Shown piece after piece: positions 47,901 through 59,900 of a stretch of 64,000 nucleotides of DNA. The stretch's first letter is position 1, and the number at the start of each line of letters is the position of its first letter. The notes below the pieces were generated by a model. It was not told the origin of the DNA, ran no database searches, and saw only the letters and a program-made list of their open reading frames with translations. The DNA is from Eublepharis macularius (lineage: Eukaryota; Chordata; Lepidosauria; Squamata; Eublepharidae). The position numbers were made by a program, and so were the translations under genes. The stretch covers positions 12,140,176-12,204,175 of the forward strand of contig NC_072792.1 of NCBI RefSeq assembly GCF_028583425.1. Direction: 5' to 3'.

Positions 47901-50900
47901 TCAGGGAACAGTTGTATTTGTATGGGACCAACTGAAGCAAAAATTCCTCGATGAGTCAGTAATGGAGAGGAGTGGGGAAAGGCGGGGGGGGGGGAGCTCA
48001 GGCCGAAATGAGGAGGCCAAAGATTGGGGACAAGCTGCCAGTTTATGGAGACTGTGTAGGAGTAGATGGTGACTTACGAAGTCGAGCAGGCAGCATTTCT
48101 GAGAAGTGCCTTTTCTGTTACGTCCCAGGGCTTTTTTGTGCATTTTTGTCGGCAGTTTGTCTTTGACTGTTTTGCATGGGAAAGCCTCCAGAGTTTCAGA
48201 ACCAGTTTGCTGCATGGCGTGAGGTGCTGAAGTTCGAGGAGAAACCCCCAAGCACCACAGTGCTTGTGCAGCAGTTCTTGGAATCTGGTCCAAGGGACCC
48301 TGCGCAGAAGTCAACTGTCATCTGCTTGTGTTAACTGGATAGAATAGCAAAGTTCTGTTTCCCAACTTGAAATTAAAGCATGTTTGCCAATGGAAATTAA
48401 AACAAGTTTGCCAATGTTCAAAAGGGCACCTAGAATGTAGATTTAGCCTTGTTTAGTCCAAGTGCTGGTTTTTACCTTTAAAGTCATTAATAATAGGGTG
48501 AACTGCAGCTCCTGGTATACTTCCGTGTGCTAGCTACGCTCTTCAGAAAGCTTCTTTATGGTGCCCTCTCTCGGGATCTCTGCTGAGAGTCAGGCCACCG
48601 CTTTTTCTGAGTCAGGGATGGTCCTTTGTGATGGTTTTGATGGATATAGATTTGAAGGGATTTTATATACTACTTTTATATATTTCTTATGTGTCTTTCA
48701 ATATTACATGCCTTGCACTTTCTCTATGCTCAGGAGCCAATGTAGTATTTGTAATGCAACCTGTAAGAATATGACAGTTGGAACAAGAAGAACAGAGAAT
48801 GTATGCTGACTAAAAAATATACTGCTTGTAGAGATGCACTTATAAAATTATTACACATATGTTATATTATTCTATAAGATTCCAATAGGAATCAGTACCA
48901 GAGAGCCTTTTGTAGAAACTGATTTATGCAGAAAGCTGGGTCGGCTACCCGGCATTATCTCCCTCAAGGCTGCAAAAAGGAGGGAGCGTGCAGAAATGGG
49001 GGGAACATTCCTTTCTGCCCACGGACTTCAGTTATCTGAAGGCCCCAAGGCTGCCAGATTGAGACTCCCTGGCACCACTGAAGGTAACAGTAGCAAAAGG
49101 AAGTGGGCAAAACGGTAGAAGATGTCCTTCAAAGGGGGACAAGATAAAGGGGTGCAAGATTTGGAATTTCCCCAAGTAGGGGGCCGACTCAGAATTGCGT
49201 CTTCAAATCAGAACTGACCCTAGACACCTTACGAGCCAATAAGATAACAAATATTAGAATATTGTAATAATATTATAATTAACCTGAAGGTACTAATTTC
49301 TTTGCACTCCTGTTGTAGCTCTGATGAGCTTTGCACACAAGGAGACCGTCTACTTCTGTGTAAAAAGGGGCTCATCCACCGTTTAATCAAACAGTCTGTT
49401 CTGCTTCAATTCAAACAGGACTCCAGGAGTATTGGGGTTTTTTATTGTGGTTGGGAGAGAGAGAAAGGGAGAAAGATACCACAGAAGCACAGAGTTCTGT
49501 GCATAACAGTTTTACCAGAGTAGCCACAAAGAGCGCATTCCTATCTTCAGAAAGGCATTGTAAAATTTCGAAGGGCATTTGGGGTGTGTGTGTGTGTGTG
49601 TGTGTGTGTAAATGCTTTTTGGGGAGTTCTGCTTTGCTGTCTTCATCTTGTGTACTCTTTTCTATCTTGATTTGTTACGTTGTGCGTTTGCACCTTAATG
49701 TTGCTTTGTCGGCTGCCTCGAGTCTAAAGAGAGGGGGTGGGATATAAATAAACGTATTTACCGTGGGCCTGTCAGAGTCTCTCGGCTTCCCGCTGAGCCC
49801 GTGGCATTGCTCGTCTTCCTTCGGTAGGGGCAGGACGACAACCGTGCCGTTAGTGCCCCTTCTGCTTTTCCCTTTAGGCTACTCGTCGGTAAAGGACTTC
49901 CATCAGCAAACAGGTTACAATAGAAGGAACTGTTGGCTGAGCGGTCGATCATCTGCTTGGCATGCAGGAGGCCCCAGGTTCGATCCCCAGCACCTCCAGT
50001 TCCAAGGATCAGTTAGGTGTTGTGAAAGACCCCGGAAAGCCGCTCAGGCTCTGACTTTGACGCACCAGTGGTCTGATTCGGTATATTGTGTTGAAGGATG
50101 CAGTGGTGGTCTTTGCGAGAAGGCATCAAATACCTTCTATTGGCAGGCAGAGTGTGGCTCCCCTTGGCTGTAGAGCACTGCCAGTCGCTTAGATTCTAGA
50201 AATCAAACTCTGATCCTTCGCGAGGTGCTAAGATCTGGTAGTTGCCAAAGGCTGAAACGCGTTACTGCTTTGCAAGATCAGATTTTCAGGCTCCTGGAAG
50301 TACTTGTAGCGAGGGAGATGCCAGAGTGTTGCTAAATAAAGCGGCGTTCTGGTAATGAGAAAAACTGCGAGTGTGACTAAAAAGTGTGTTTTAATACATA
50401 GCTGCTTGCTTGCCAGGACCAACATCTGCGACTATGGCAAAAAAAACACCCTCTTTCAAATGCTAATTATAATTAAAAACCATTTTGTCACTTGTCTTCG
50501 CAGCTAGAAGGTCCGTGTGTCCTGCAGATCCAAAAAGTACGCAATATAGCTGCACCAAAGGATAACGAAGAATCTCAGGCTGCTCCCAGAATGCTGCGCT
50601 TGCAGATGACGGATGGGCACACAAGCTGCACTGCAATAGAATATAATTACATGTCCAAAATAAGGTAAACTCTGTTTATTTTTGCTTCATATCAGTTTGA
50701 ATCAGTCAAAAATCTCAAAATACAGCTACATATCCAGGACACTTGTGAGTTGACAGTCTTACGGAGAAAAAACAGGTGGACATATTTTCCTACATGGTAG
50801 AAACCTTTCACATTTTTAGTTCCTGAAGTATTTTCCTGAGAATATCTTTTTAAAAGCAAAACTTCCCCATCATGCAGCAGTGCTAGGTTTATTGTCGAAG

Positions 50901-53900
50901 GCTTTCGTGGCTGGAGAATGCTAGTTGTTGTAGATTTTCCGGGCTGTATTGCCGTGGTCTTGGCATTGTAGTTCCTAACGTTTCGCCAGCAGCTGTGACT
51001 GGCATCTTCAGAGGTGTAGCACCGAAAGACAAGAGATCTCTCATTGACACTGAGAGATCTCTGTGTTTTGGTGCTACACCTTTGGTAGGAACTACAGTGC
51101 CAAGATCACGGCCATACAGCCCGGAAAATCTACAACTAAAGTGCTAGGTTTCTTTGCATAAAAAAATTCAGGAATGGTTTAATAGTATTAACATTTTCTA
51201 ATTAAATAGAAAGCTTTAGGGTGTTGTGTATTAAAAGCAACTATAGCTAGAGCTCTTTTTCAGTTAACCACGTAACGCCTTTACAATAAATCTTTAATGG
51301 TCTGAAATTTGATGCTTGGTAACAGTTCAGAACCCACCTGGCGGGCTGATGGAGTTCTACATGCGAAGTCAGTTATATCCCATTAGCAACAAATGGGATT
51401 CCGCATATAGGCTGCTAAAATGAGAACTGGCATTAACTGATGTTAAATCTGATGAGCTCAGAAAAGAACGGATATGGAGATGCTTCATAAAACTGTTTTC
51501 TAGAAAAAAGAAGCTGGTTAGGTAGAAGGTCAGACATACGATAGTGTTGCTGTAATTTGTCACAAAAAGATTGCAGTGCGTTTTGCCCTTACCGGAAGAA
51601 CTTGCACAGGTTTAGTGTTGGAAACTTGTATCCAGCACTGCGCCAGCACAGTTAAAAGGGAGTTCCCACTGGGAACTCTCTTCTACAAAACGACGATGCG
51701 TCCCCAGAGTGGACATGGGGGTGCCGTCTCATCTGTTTCGACTTTTTACCATCTCTGAATCAAGGTGATTTTTGGAGTGGCTGGGAGCTGATTTTTCTTA
51801 ATTGGTTATGTCGGTTTGACGGATGAGAGTAACGGTTAGTCTCAGAGATCATAAGTGAAGTTTTATACATACTGCGTCCTTGAAACTGCATTCTGTGTTT
51901 ACAGATTTTAGCATGGAATAATGGATGCGTACAGCAAAACATGTTTTCAAGGAGTGTTAGAAGCAGCATAGAAACGAATTCTTGCAATTCTGCTTGCGTA
52001 GAGCGATGATGGACAGTGTCACTTCATGACAGTTGTCTGTGGTTTAAAATTCAGATAGACCCTATGTATTAATCCAGTGAATTCTTTATGGTGATACCTA
52101 ACCAAGCTCGTTACAGCTCTCTGGCATTTAAATACATTGTTTTCTTTTTGCTATAAGAAGCAAAGCATTTGAGAAGTTATTTACCCTGCAACCGGTAATA
52201 AATGTATTGATACTGAATGCATGCAAGATAGGACAGCATAAGTGAAACAGGACAGTTTATTATTTCGTTCTATTGATTTGACAACAGACTAGCAGACGTT
52301 CAATTTCTGTTTTCAGTCTTAATACTCCTCCTGGAACAAAAATTAAACTATTGGGAGCAGTGGAAGTGAAAAATGGCTTCCTCCTCCTGGAGGACAGCAA
52401 CACCGCGATTCTTGGAGGTGAAGTGGAACATCTTATAGAAAAGTGGGAATTACAAAGGGTGAGGTAACATGTTTCTTCCAACCTTTAGCTGAACGTTTCC
52501 TTCCTTCCGTTCGTTCGTTCCTTCCGTTCGTTCTTTTGTTTGTTTGTTTGTTCGTTCGTTCGTTCGTTTGTTCGTTCTTGTATTTGCTCTCCCTGAGAAC
52601 TAGGCTCAGAGCAGATCACAGAAAAAAATATAAAACAGGCAGCATAATAATTAAAACACCTCAGTAAAACATTGTGGCATTCTTATTGCGTGATCCCTCT
52701 ATATACAAAAAACCCATGGGGGCAGCTGGCAAGCTGTTTGATGTTCAGCAGACTGGGGAGATCATATCCCTCTCTGGTGGGGGACCGATTGAAGGGCGGA
52801 GGACGCTTGCCTCAACCGAACAACCCCACTAGCACTAACAGATGTTGATCTGCCAAACGAAGGGCTCTTCGGGGAACATACGGCGAGAGACAGCTGAGTT
52901 GCCTGTTGTTCATTGGGTGTCTTAAAATGACGATGGTGGCATTGTGGTTAAGTTGAGTCAGCACAATTAGCGGCGCTGTATTGTAACAATTAGCAATAAT
53001 TTAAAGTGCAGTAAAGACTTTCCTATGGGCTGGGTAGTTTATGAACCCTCACCTCCTGCCCCTGCATTGGCTATGAGCTGTCTCCCCTGCCCCAGCTAAT
53101 GAAAAAATGGCTTCATTTTGCAGAGTTTATCAAAACACAATAGAAGTAACATAGGAACAGAAGGTGGACCACCTCCCTTCGTGCCTTTTGGGCAGGTATG
53201 TCAGTTCTTTAAAGTACTCCTACTGTTCAAGCTGTAACTGGTGTCCATCAGATCTGAAACGAGCCCTTTGAAAAATCTAGTCATGTGAACCTTAGTTCAA
53301 AGTTTCAGTGGGTCATATACTCTCACTTTGGGAGCTGAATGTACTTAACCTAAGATTTGAAAGCTTTCCTTCTTTTGGTTGGGTGTGAGTTGTGTCTCAT
53401 ATTTCTGGCTCTAAATTTCAGATGTGTGCAATGTTGAACAATGAGGTGCTCATTTAATATTCTCTCTTAAAAACAGCTTTCTAGCTTCTCAAAATGCTTC
53501 TTTAGTCAGCATAAGTAATTCTCGCTAAGCCTCTGCATTCCTCGATCATTACTTCTGGCAGGTACAGATTTTTCAGGACTCCTTTTTTCAAGTGACTTTT
53601 CATGCTAAGGGTTTCCAACCCCTGGGTAACCATTTTCACTTCATTTCATTTATTGGATTTCTAAACTGCCCTCCCTGTCACTGAACTCAGAGTGGTGTAC
53701 AACATATTAATACAATTCAAGCATCATAATCAAATTTACATATTCAAACATAAAAATAGGTATAGATTAGATTAGATCAAGCAATCAGGATTAAAACCAT
53801 TAAAAACAGTACATTGATGATGTTAAGCAGTACCTATTCTTCGCCCTATAGATGCCAAATACAGTGGTAGGAGGTCTTGTCCTCAGCCGTAAGCCTAGTG

Positions 53901-56900
53901 GAACATCTCTGTTTTGCATGCCCTGTGGAACTGTGTTAGGTCTCACAGGGCACGGATGTCAACAGGCAGAGAGTTCCACAAGGCAGACGCCAGAGCTGAG
54001 AAGGCCCTGGCTCTGGTCAAGGACAGCTGGAAAGTTGTGTGAGCAACCATCATTGAGGTTGGAATCCAGTGGAAAATTCATAGGAGGGGGCATCTTTGCG
54101 TGCCTGCCCCAGCAGCCTGCTTTTTGTCCCAGTGTGGTAATAGCGGTTACTAGGGTTTCAGGTTTCCGATTCGGGTTTTTAACCTGAATTGGGCCCGATT
54201 TGGAATGATTCAGTATTTCCGAATCAGCCCCAGCATTGCTGAGCCTATTCAGAAATACAGAAACAAAGCTTTCCGAAGCGCTTCAGAACGCTTCGGAAAT
54301 CTTTGGGTAGAGTGGCAGCAGCCACAGCACTTTTCTCCCTCCTCCCCCCTCCCATTGGGTAAAAAAAGGCAGCTGGAAGCTTGAAAGCAGCACTCTTCTT
54401 GCTGTTTGCTATCAGCAAGAAAAGTGCTGCTTTGAGCTCTAGCCAAAGCTTTCTGAAGTGGTTTAAATACCCAAATCCCAAAGCAACTTGCTGCTTCGGA
54501 ATTCGGGTTTTTCCGGATCTTTTTACCGCTTTGGTAAACTCAAAGCTGGAAACCTCAATCTTTTTGGGGTGCACACCCTAGTGGTTACTATCAGACTAGC
54601 ATCTGGGATGATTGGGTTCGAATTCCCACTCTGCCATGAAAACATGGTGGGTCAACTTGGGCCAATCTCATAGTTTCTCAGCCTAGCCTATGTTACAGAG
54701 TTATGAGGATACAGTGAAGGAGAGGAGAATGATTTAAGCTGCTTTGGGTCCACATTGGGGAGAAATGGTGAGTTATAATGGCATGAGGGAGGGGAAAGCG
54801 GTTCAAGATCAGCCCTCTGAGCTCACTGCAAGCAAACTTTTACTGGAGCCAACCTTTGCTTTACATATCTTTGGAGTTCAGTCTTGCTTTCTGCCTGTGG
54901 GCCTATGGCCCATAGAGCCTTTTTGAAGATCTGCTTCATCCCTGGGTGAACCCATACAGGAAGGCACTCCTAGTGTAAAAGTAAAGAAACAATAAGTAGA
55001 CACCCCAACTAGGAGGAAAACACTTTCCGTTATCAAAATACCTTTTTATCAATTGCGATTAAAGTGACTACGTGTAACAGTGCATGTTATAAAGTGCTCA
55101 AAATTCTCTCAAGTATTCCTCTATCATATAACAATTTTCATCCTATACTTACTATCTATAAATACATGATAATAAACACTGTACGATACAAGTTACAAAA
55201 TGAGCACTTTATTTTGAGCACTTTATAATATGCACTGTTTCACATAGTCACTTTAATCGCAATTGATAAAAAGGTATTTTGATAACAGAAAGCGTTTTCC
55301 TCCTATCTGGGGTGTCTATCTATTGTTTCTTCATCCCTGGGTGAATTTCCAGGGGGCTCAGCTGCCTCCTGATTTTGGATGGGGGCGGGCACAATGTTCG
55401 CAATCCTTCCTTGGATCCAAAATTGTGCAGGCCAACCCAAGGAGCAGCTCTGGGATGTATTTGTAGCTGCAGAAGCATGGAGGAATTGGGGAGAAAACCC
55501 CATCAGAGCAGGGAGCTCAAAACCTGCTAGGCCAAGTTTTCTTTTGCACAGGGGTCCAGCATCTGTTTATCCACATGGACCCTTGGGAACTAGGAGGAAC
55601 TGAACAGGAAGACTCATTTGATATCTCTCTGCCCGGGCATAAAATTGTAACCACAAGGGAAGAGTCAGGAGCACTTAAGCACTTAAAGTACAAATAGGTT
55701 TGTGCTGCGGCTGGCATGTATACAGAGTAAAATGTAACTACGTAGATAACACAACGGACAAGCGTTATTCTTTTTAGTATACATGAATACAAGTCTTAAG
55801 TGATTTTGTTGTGATACCTCACACTTTTTTGGGCGGACTCTTGCCTCTGAAAGCTGATTCCACAATAGGTTTGTTGATGTTAAGGATTCCTCGAGATGCA
55901 TTAATGTGTCTGCTTCAGTGGGCTGGAACAGCTGGTTTTCTGAGATTGCCTAGAAATCAATTTCTGTGGCGCGCACAGGTCATGGCTTAGTTTAGGCTCA
56001 CAGGTACGTTGTTTGTAAAATAGGAGCAAATCGCAATGAAGAGAAACATGTAAAATAGGAGCAAATCAACAGTGAAGAGAAATGTGTGGTAGATTTGCCA
56101 TTTTTGGTGCTTTTTATATTGCTAGAGATGTGCATCTCAGCAGCAAGTGGACAGCCGAGAGTTGGATCGGAGAAAAACGCTGCAAGTGGCAAGTGTGGCG
56201 AAGCCTGCTCCAGACAACGACGAGTTTGAGAAACAGCGAACAGCCGCTATTGCAGAGGTGGCCAAAAGCAAAGAGGTTAGCGTGAAGGCTGTGCCTTTTG
56301 AAATTTCATTTGTGTTTGTGTAAAACATGAATAGAATATGTATTGTCGAAGGCTTTCATGGCCGGAGAACGATGGTTGTTGTGGATTTTGCGGGCTGTAT
56401 AGCCGTGGTCTTAGCATTGTAGTTCCTGATGTTTCGCCAGCAGCTGTGATTGGCATCATCAGAGGTATAGCACCAAAAGACAGTGATCTGTCAGTGTCAC
56501 AGTGTGGAAAACACTCTATACCCGACAATAGCCCTGCAGAGAAGATTAACATATCAAGCACCAATCCATATGCAAAAGAACCTCCTCAGGATACAGTGAA
56601 GCCTCCCTCCATTAGCATTCCACACCCTGGGAAACTCTTACAGGATGACTCAGCCCAAACCCATCTTCCTGAGTAGATATAAATTACCTGCCAACACCTT
56701 TTCCACACTGTGACACTGAGAGATCTCTGTCTTTTGGTGCTACACCGCTGAAGATGCCAGTCACAGCTGCTGGCGAAACGTCAGGAACTACAATGCCAAG
56801 ACCACGGCGATACAGCCCGGAAAACCCACAACAACCATGAATAGAATAGCTTGTACTCTTCTGGAAGTCACAGAGTTTGTTTCTGTTCTTTTTTTCCTGT

Positions 56901-59900
56901 CGTTGTTTAGCATGAAAAATCCGCAGTCATGAAGTTAGGGCCTGAGATCTTGCATGGATTTACCCCCAAAAGGGGGAAAGGATTTGTACAAGCAGTTTAC
57001 CAGACGATTAAGGAGGATTGATGAAGGGAAAGAAGAAGTAGCCCATCTTAAGTATCTGCAGGTCCATCAAGAGTGAAGGCCATTTAATCTTACAGGAAAA
57101 CATAAAAGCGTTTGCTCTCTTGTCTGAATATCTGGGTTTCTAGAACAAAAAGGTGGGGGAGCAAGTTGCTTAGGTAACCCATATGTACTACAAAGCACAC
57201 CAACTTTTGGGCGAGGGCTTGCTTTGGCTGACATGTATGTGTTTCCTACGCAGAACCAATCTAAACAGTAACTTCCTTTTGGTATATACACAAGTACATT
57301 TAGTAATCATGCTTACTAAGTAATTTTTACTGAGAGCTGACCTATATTAGTCTCACGTGTAACTTGACTAGTACTTGCGTAACTTACTATCTTTACTATT
57401 CATAATCCACCTAAATGTCTGATAGAATTCAAAATGCTGCTGCTTGTAACCATCTATAGAGTTAGGGGTGTGTATAAGCTTCTTATGTGGAACTATCTAA
57501 ACAGGCACAAGAAAGGACAGAATTTCCTCTTGGAATCAACCTGATTGAAGCAAGTACTCACTGTTGTTTCAAGCATATTCGTTGTTACGCTTAACCAAAT
57601 TGTGTTACTGTTTTTTCTTATCTACAGACTAAGACTTTTGGTGGAGGTGGTGGCAGTTCTAGAAGCAATCTCAGTGTGAGTACAGGAGGGAACCGGAACA
57701 GGGAAGTGTTCCAAAAAGAGCGGACGAAATCAGAGGGGAAAAATGAAGGTGTCTACCGAGAACTGGTAAGGCTTGGGATGTGAACATCTGGTATTATGCA
57801 TGCCCAGGGAGGGGTGGTCAGTTTGTTGTACTCTTTAAACAATCTCAGCTAAGGTGGAGGTGTCTTCTAAAGCGACTAGAGGTACAAGTGTCAGTTTATG
57901 GAATTCCAGTTACTCTGATTTCATCTCCCACTCCTTGCTGCAAGAAATCCAAGGTCTCTTGGTCAAAGGTTCTTTATTGAAAGATTATATTCAAAGTACA
58001 GGTGTCTGTAATAAATCCAAAGGCATGAAAGCTTCTGGCTGACAGTGAAGCTTTGTTGAGAATGACGTGTTAGATACATTTAGCAATATATCAAGACCTC
58101 TTTCATTTCCTTCCCCCTGTTGCCCAGCTAGAGAAGAGTCCTGGGAAGGCACGGGGAACTTCCAAGGTCGCTGGCTAGTCTGGTTAGATAAGGCCGGTCT
58201 GGGAATGCAGCTGTTCCTCTGTGAACCTGCAAGTAAATAACACTAGAAACTAGAGAGTGAGAAAGCATCACTGAACAAGATGGCGTTACTGTGGATAGCA
58301 GGCCTGACAACAAGAAATGAATGCTGTCATAGTAACATCGTAGTCGTGACTTAGGAAGGTCTTAGTTCACGTCTCAGCCATGAACTTGAAATATAGGTAG
58401 GTAGAGTATTGTTTATGGCCAAGGGCCGTTACAATCCAGACACATAAAACAATCTAACAGACATAAAAGAATTATATATACAGATTAATGATGAAATGTA
58501 TGTACAAATATCAACAGATTCAAAAGATTTAACCAGGAAATGCTAATTTTAAAAAAGCATTACTTTCCCTGGAGACAAGTCTAGCCTGATTTTTCTTGAC
58601 GGCTAAAAGCAAAAAGAGACTCTAGAAGAAACAAATGGCACGGTATCTGAGAGGAGAAAAAGCAGCTTCTCAGAATCTGAAGAGAAGTGTAGACCCATTA
58701 AAAGCTCTGCCAGGAATTTAGTCCTTGGCTCGGCATAGACAGAACAGGATAATAGCTAACGTGGTAGATCTTCTTCAACTTGGGCTCCACAAACAGTGGA
58801 GTAACTTGAGCCTTGTAACTTCTCCACTTCAGCCTTGCAACTTGCCCATTGGTTGCCAATGCCATATTCATAAGAAAAGGAGCAGGTTGGAGCAGACCTG
58901 TGTACCTCTTCTTCTTCAGCAGTAAGCAAATGGCAGGGAGCTTTCAGATATCTACGGAATAAGCTTGTACTACAGAAAGTCACAGTGCCAACCAACTTCT
59001 TGCTCCAGAGTTGGTAATTTGAAAGCTCTTTGCTCACACGTACGTTAGGTACAGAACTCTAAGATATTTGTGAATTAGCAGCGCAGGGTGGCCTTTGGTA
59101 GAGCAAAGAGGGCTCTTGAGAACATGAACAATGAAGTGTTCTTTGTAAACTATAGATTAGAAAGAACTAAGAATCAAAATTGAAAGAATTATAGGTCTCT
59201 CTGGAAAGTAGACTTTTAACAGGTTAGCAAGCCAATTCAGGTGCCTTGTTGTCTTTCAGAATACTGTGTTATGTTGGCCATGTTCTGTTTCTGCCTGCGA
59301 GAGAGCAGTGAGGTCAGTTCCTCTTTTTCCCCCAAAGTCAAGGCTTGCAACACTTGCTAACTGCTGCAGGATTTCCTGGTGGACGTTATCATGACCTGTG
59401 GCTGTGTTGCTGATAAGAGTATCATGCCGTCCGTAACCTGAGCAGCAAAAAAGAGAGACAGAGATTATACCTATTCTATTGGCAGCACAAATTTGTACTC
59501 TTTGTTTTTCTGGCCTGCACGCCCCCCCATACGGGGCACGCACCTCTGTCCGCTGCAGCATACCCACATTTTCCTGTCCGTTAACTTGGAGAGGGGAAGG
59601 CAAGTGGAACGTAGTGGGTTGAGCAGGCCAGATCCTTCACTCCCCCCCACCCCCGGCTGATTGCATTAGCGGTAGAAAGGACACAGGTAGAAAATATAAT
59701 GGAGGTAGCAGGAGAGACTTTTAAAAAAAACAGAAATCCTGAGCTCATGCCCTCCCTGCTAAAGGGGAGCAAGAAAATCTCTTGGAAGAATCTCCTCTCT
59801 TGGTGTAGTGGTTAAGAGCGGCAGGATTCTAATCTGGAGAGCCGGGTTTGATTCCCCACTCCTCCACTTGTAGCCAGCTGGGTGACCTTGGGTCAGTCAC

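Noticed and set aside
47901..48314. 137-codon minus-strand frame as a gene
   Set aside because: No family resemblance. It lies deep in intron 3 with no promoter or splice support.
49925..50000. tRNA-Ala gene
   Set aside because: The anticodon and T arms look good, but the 5' acceptor strand is degenerate and the sequence continues as a SINE body that also occurs at 40075 and 12497.
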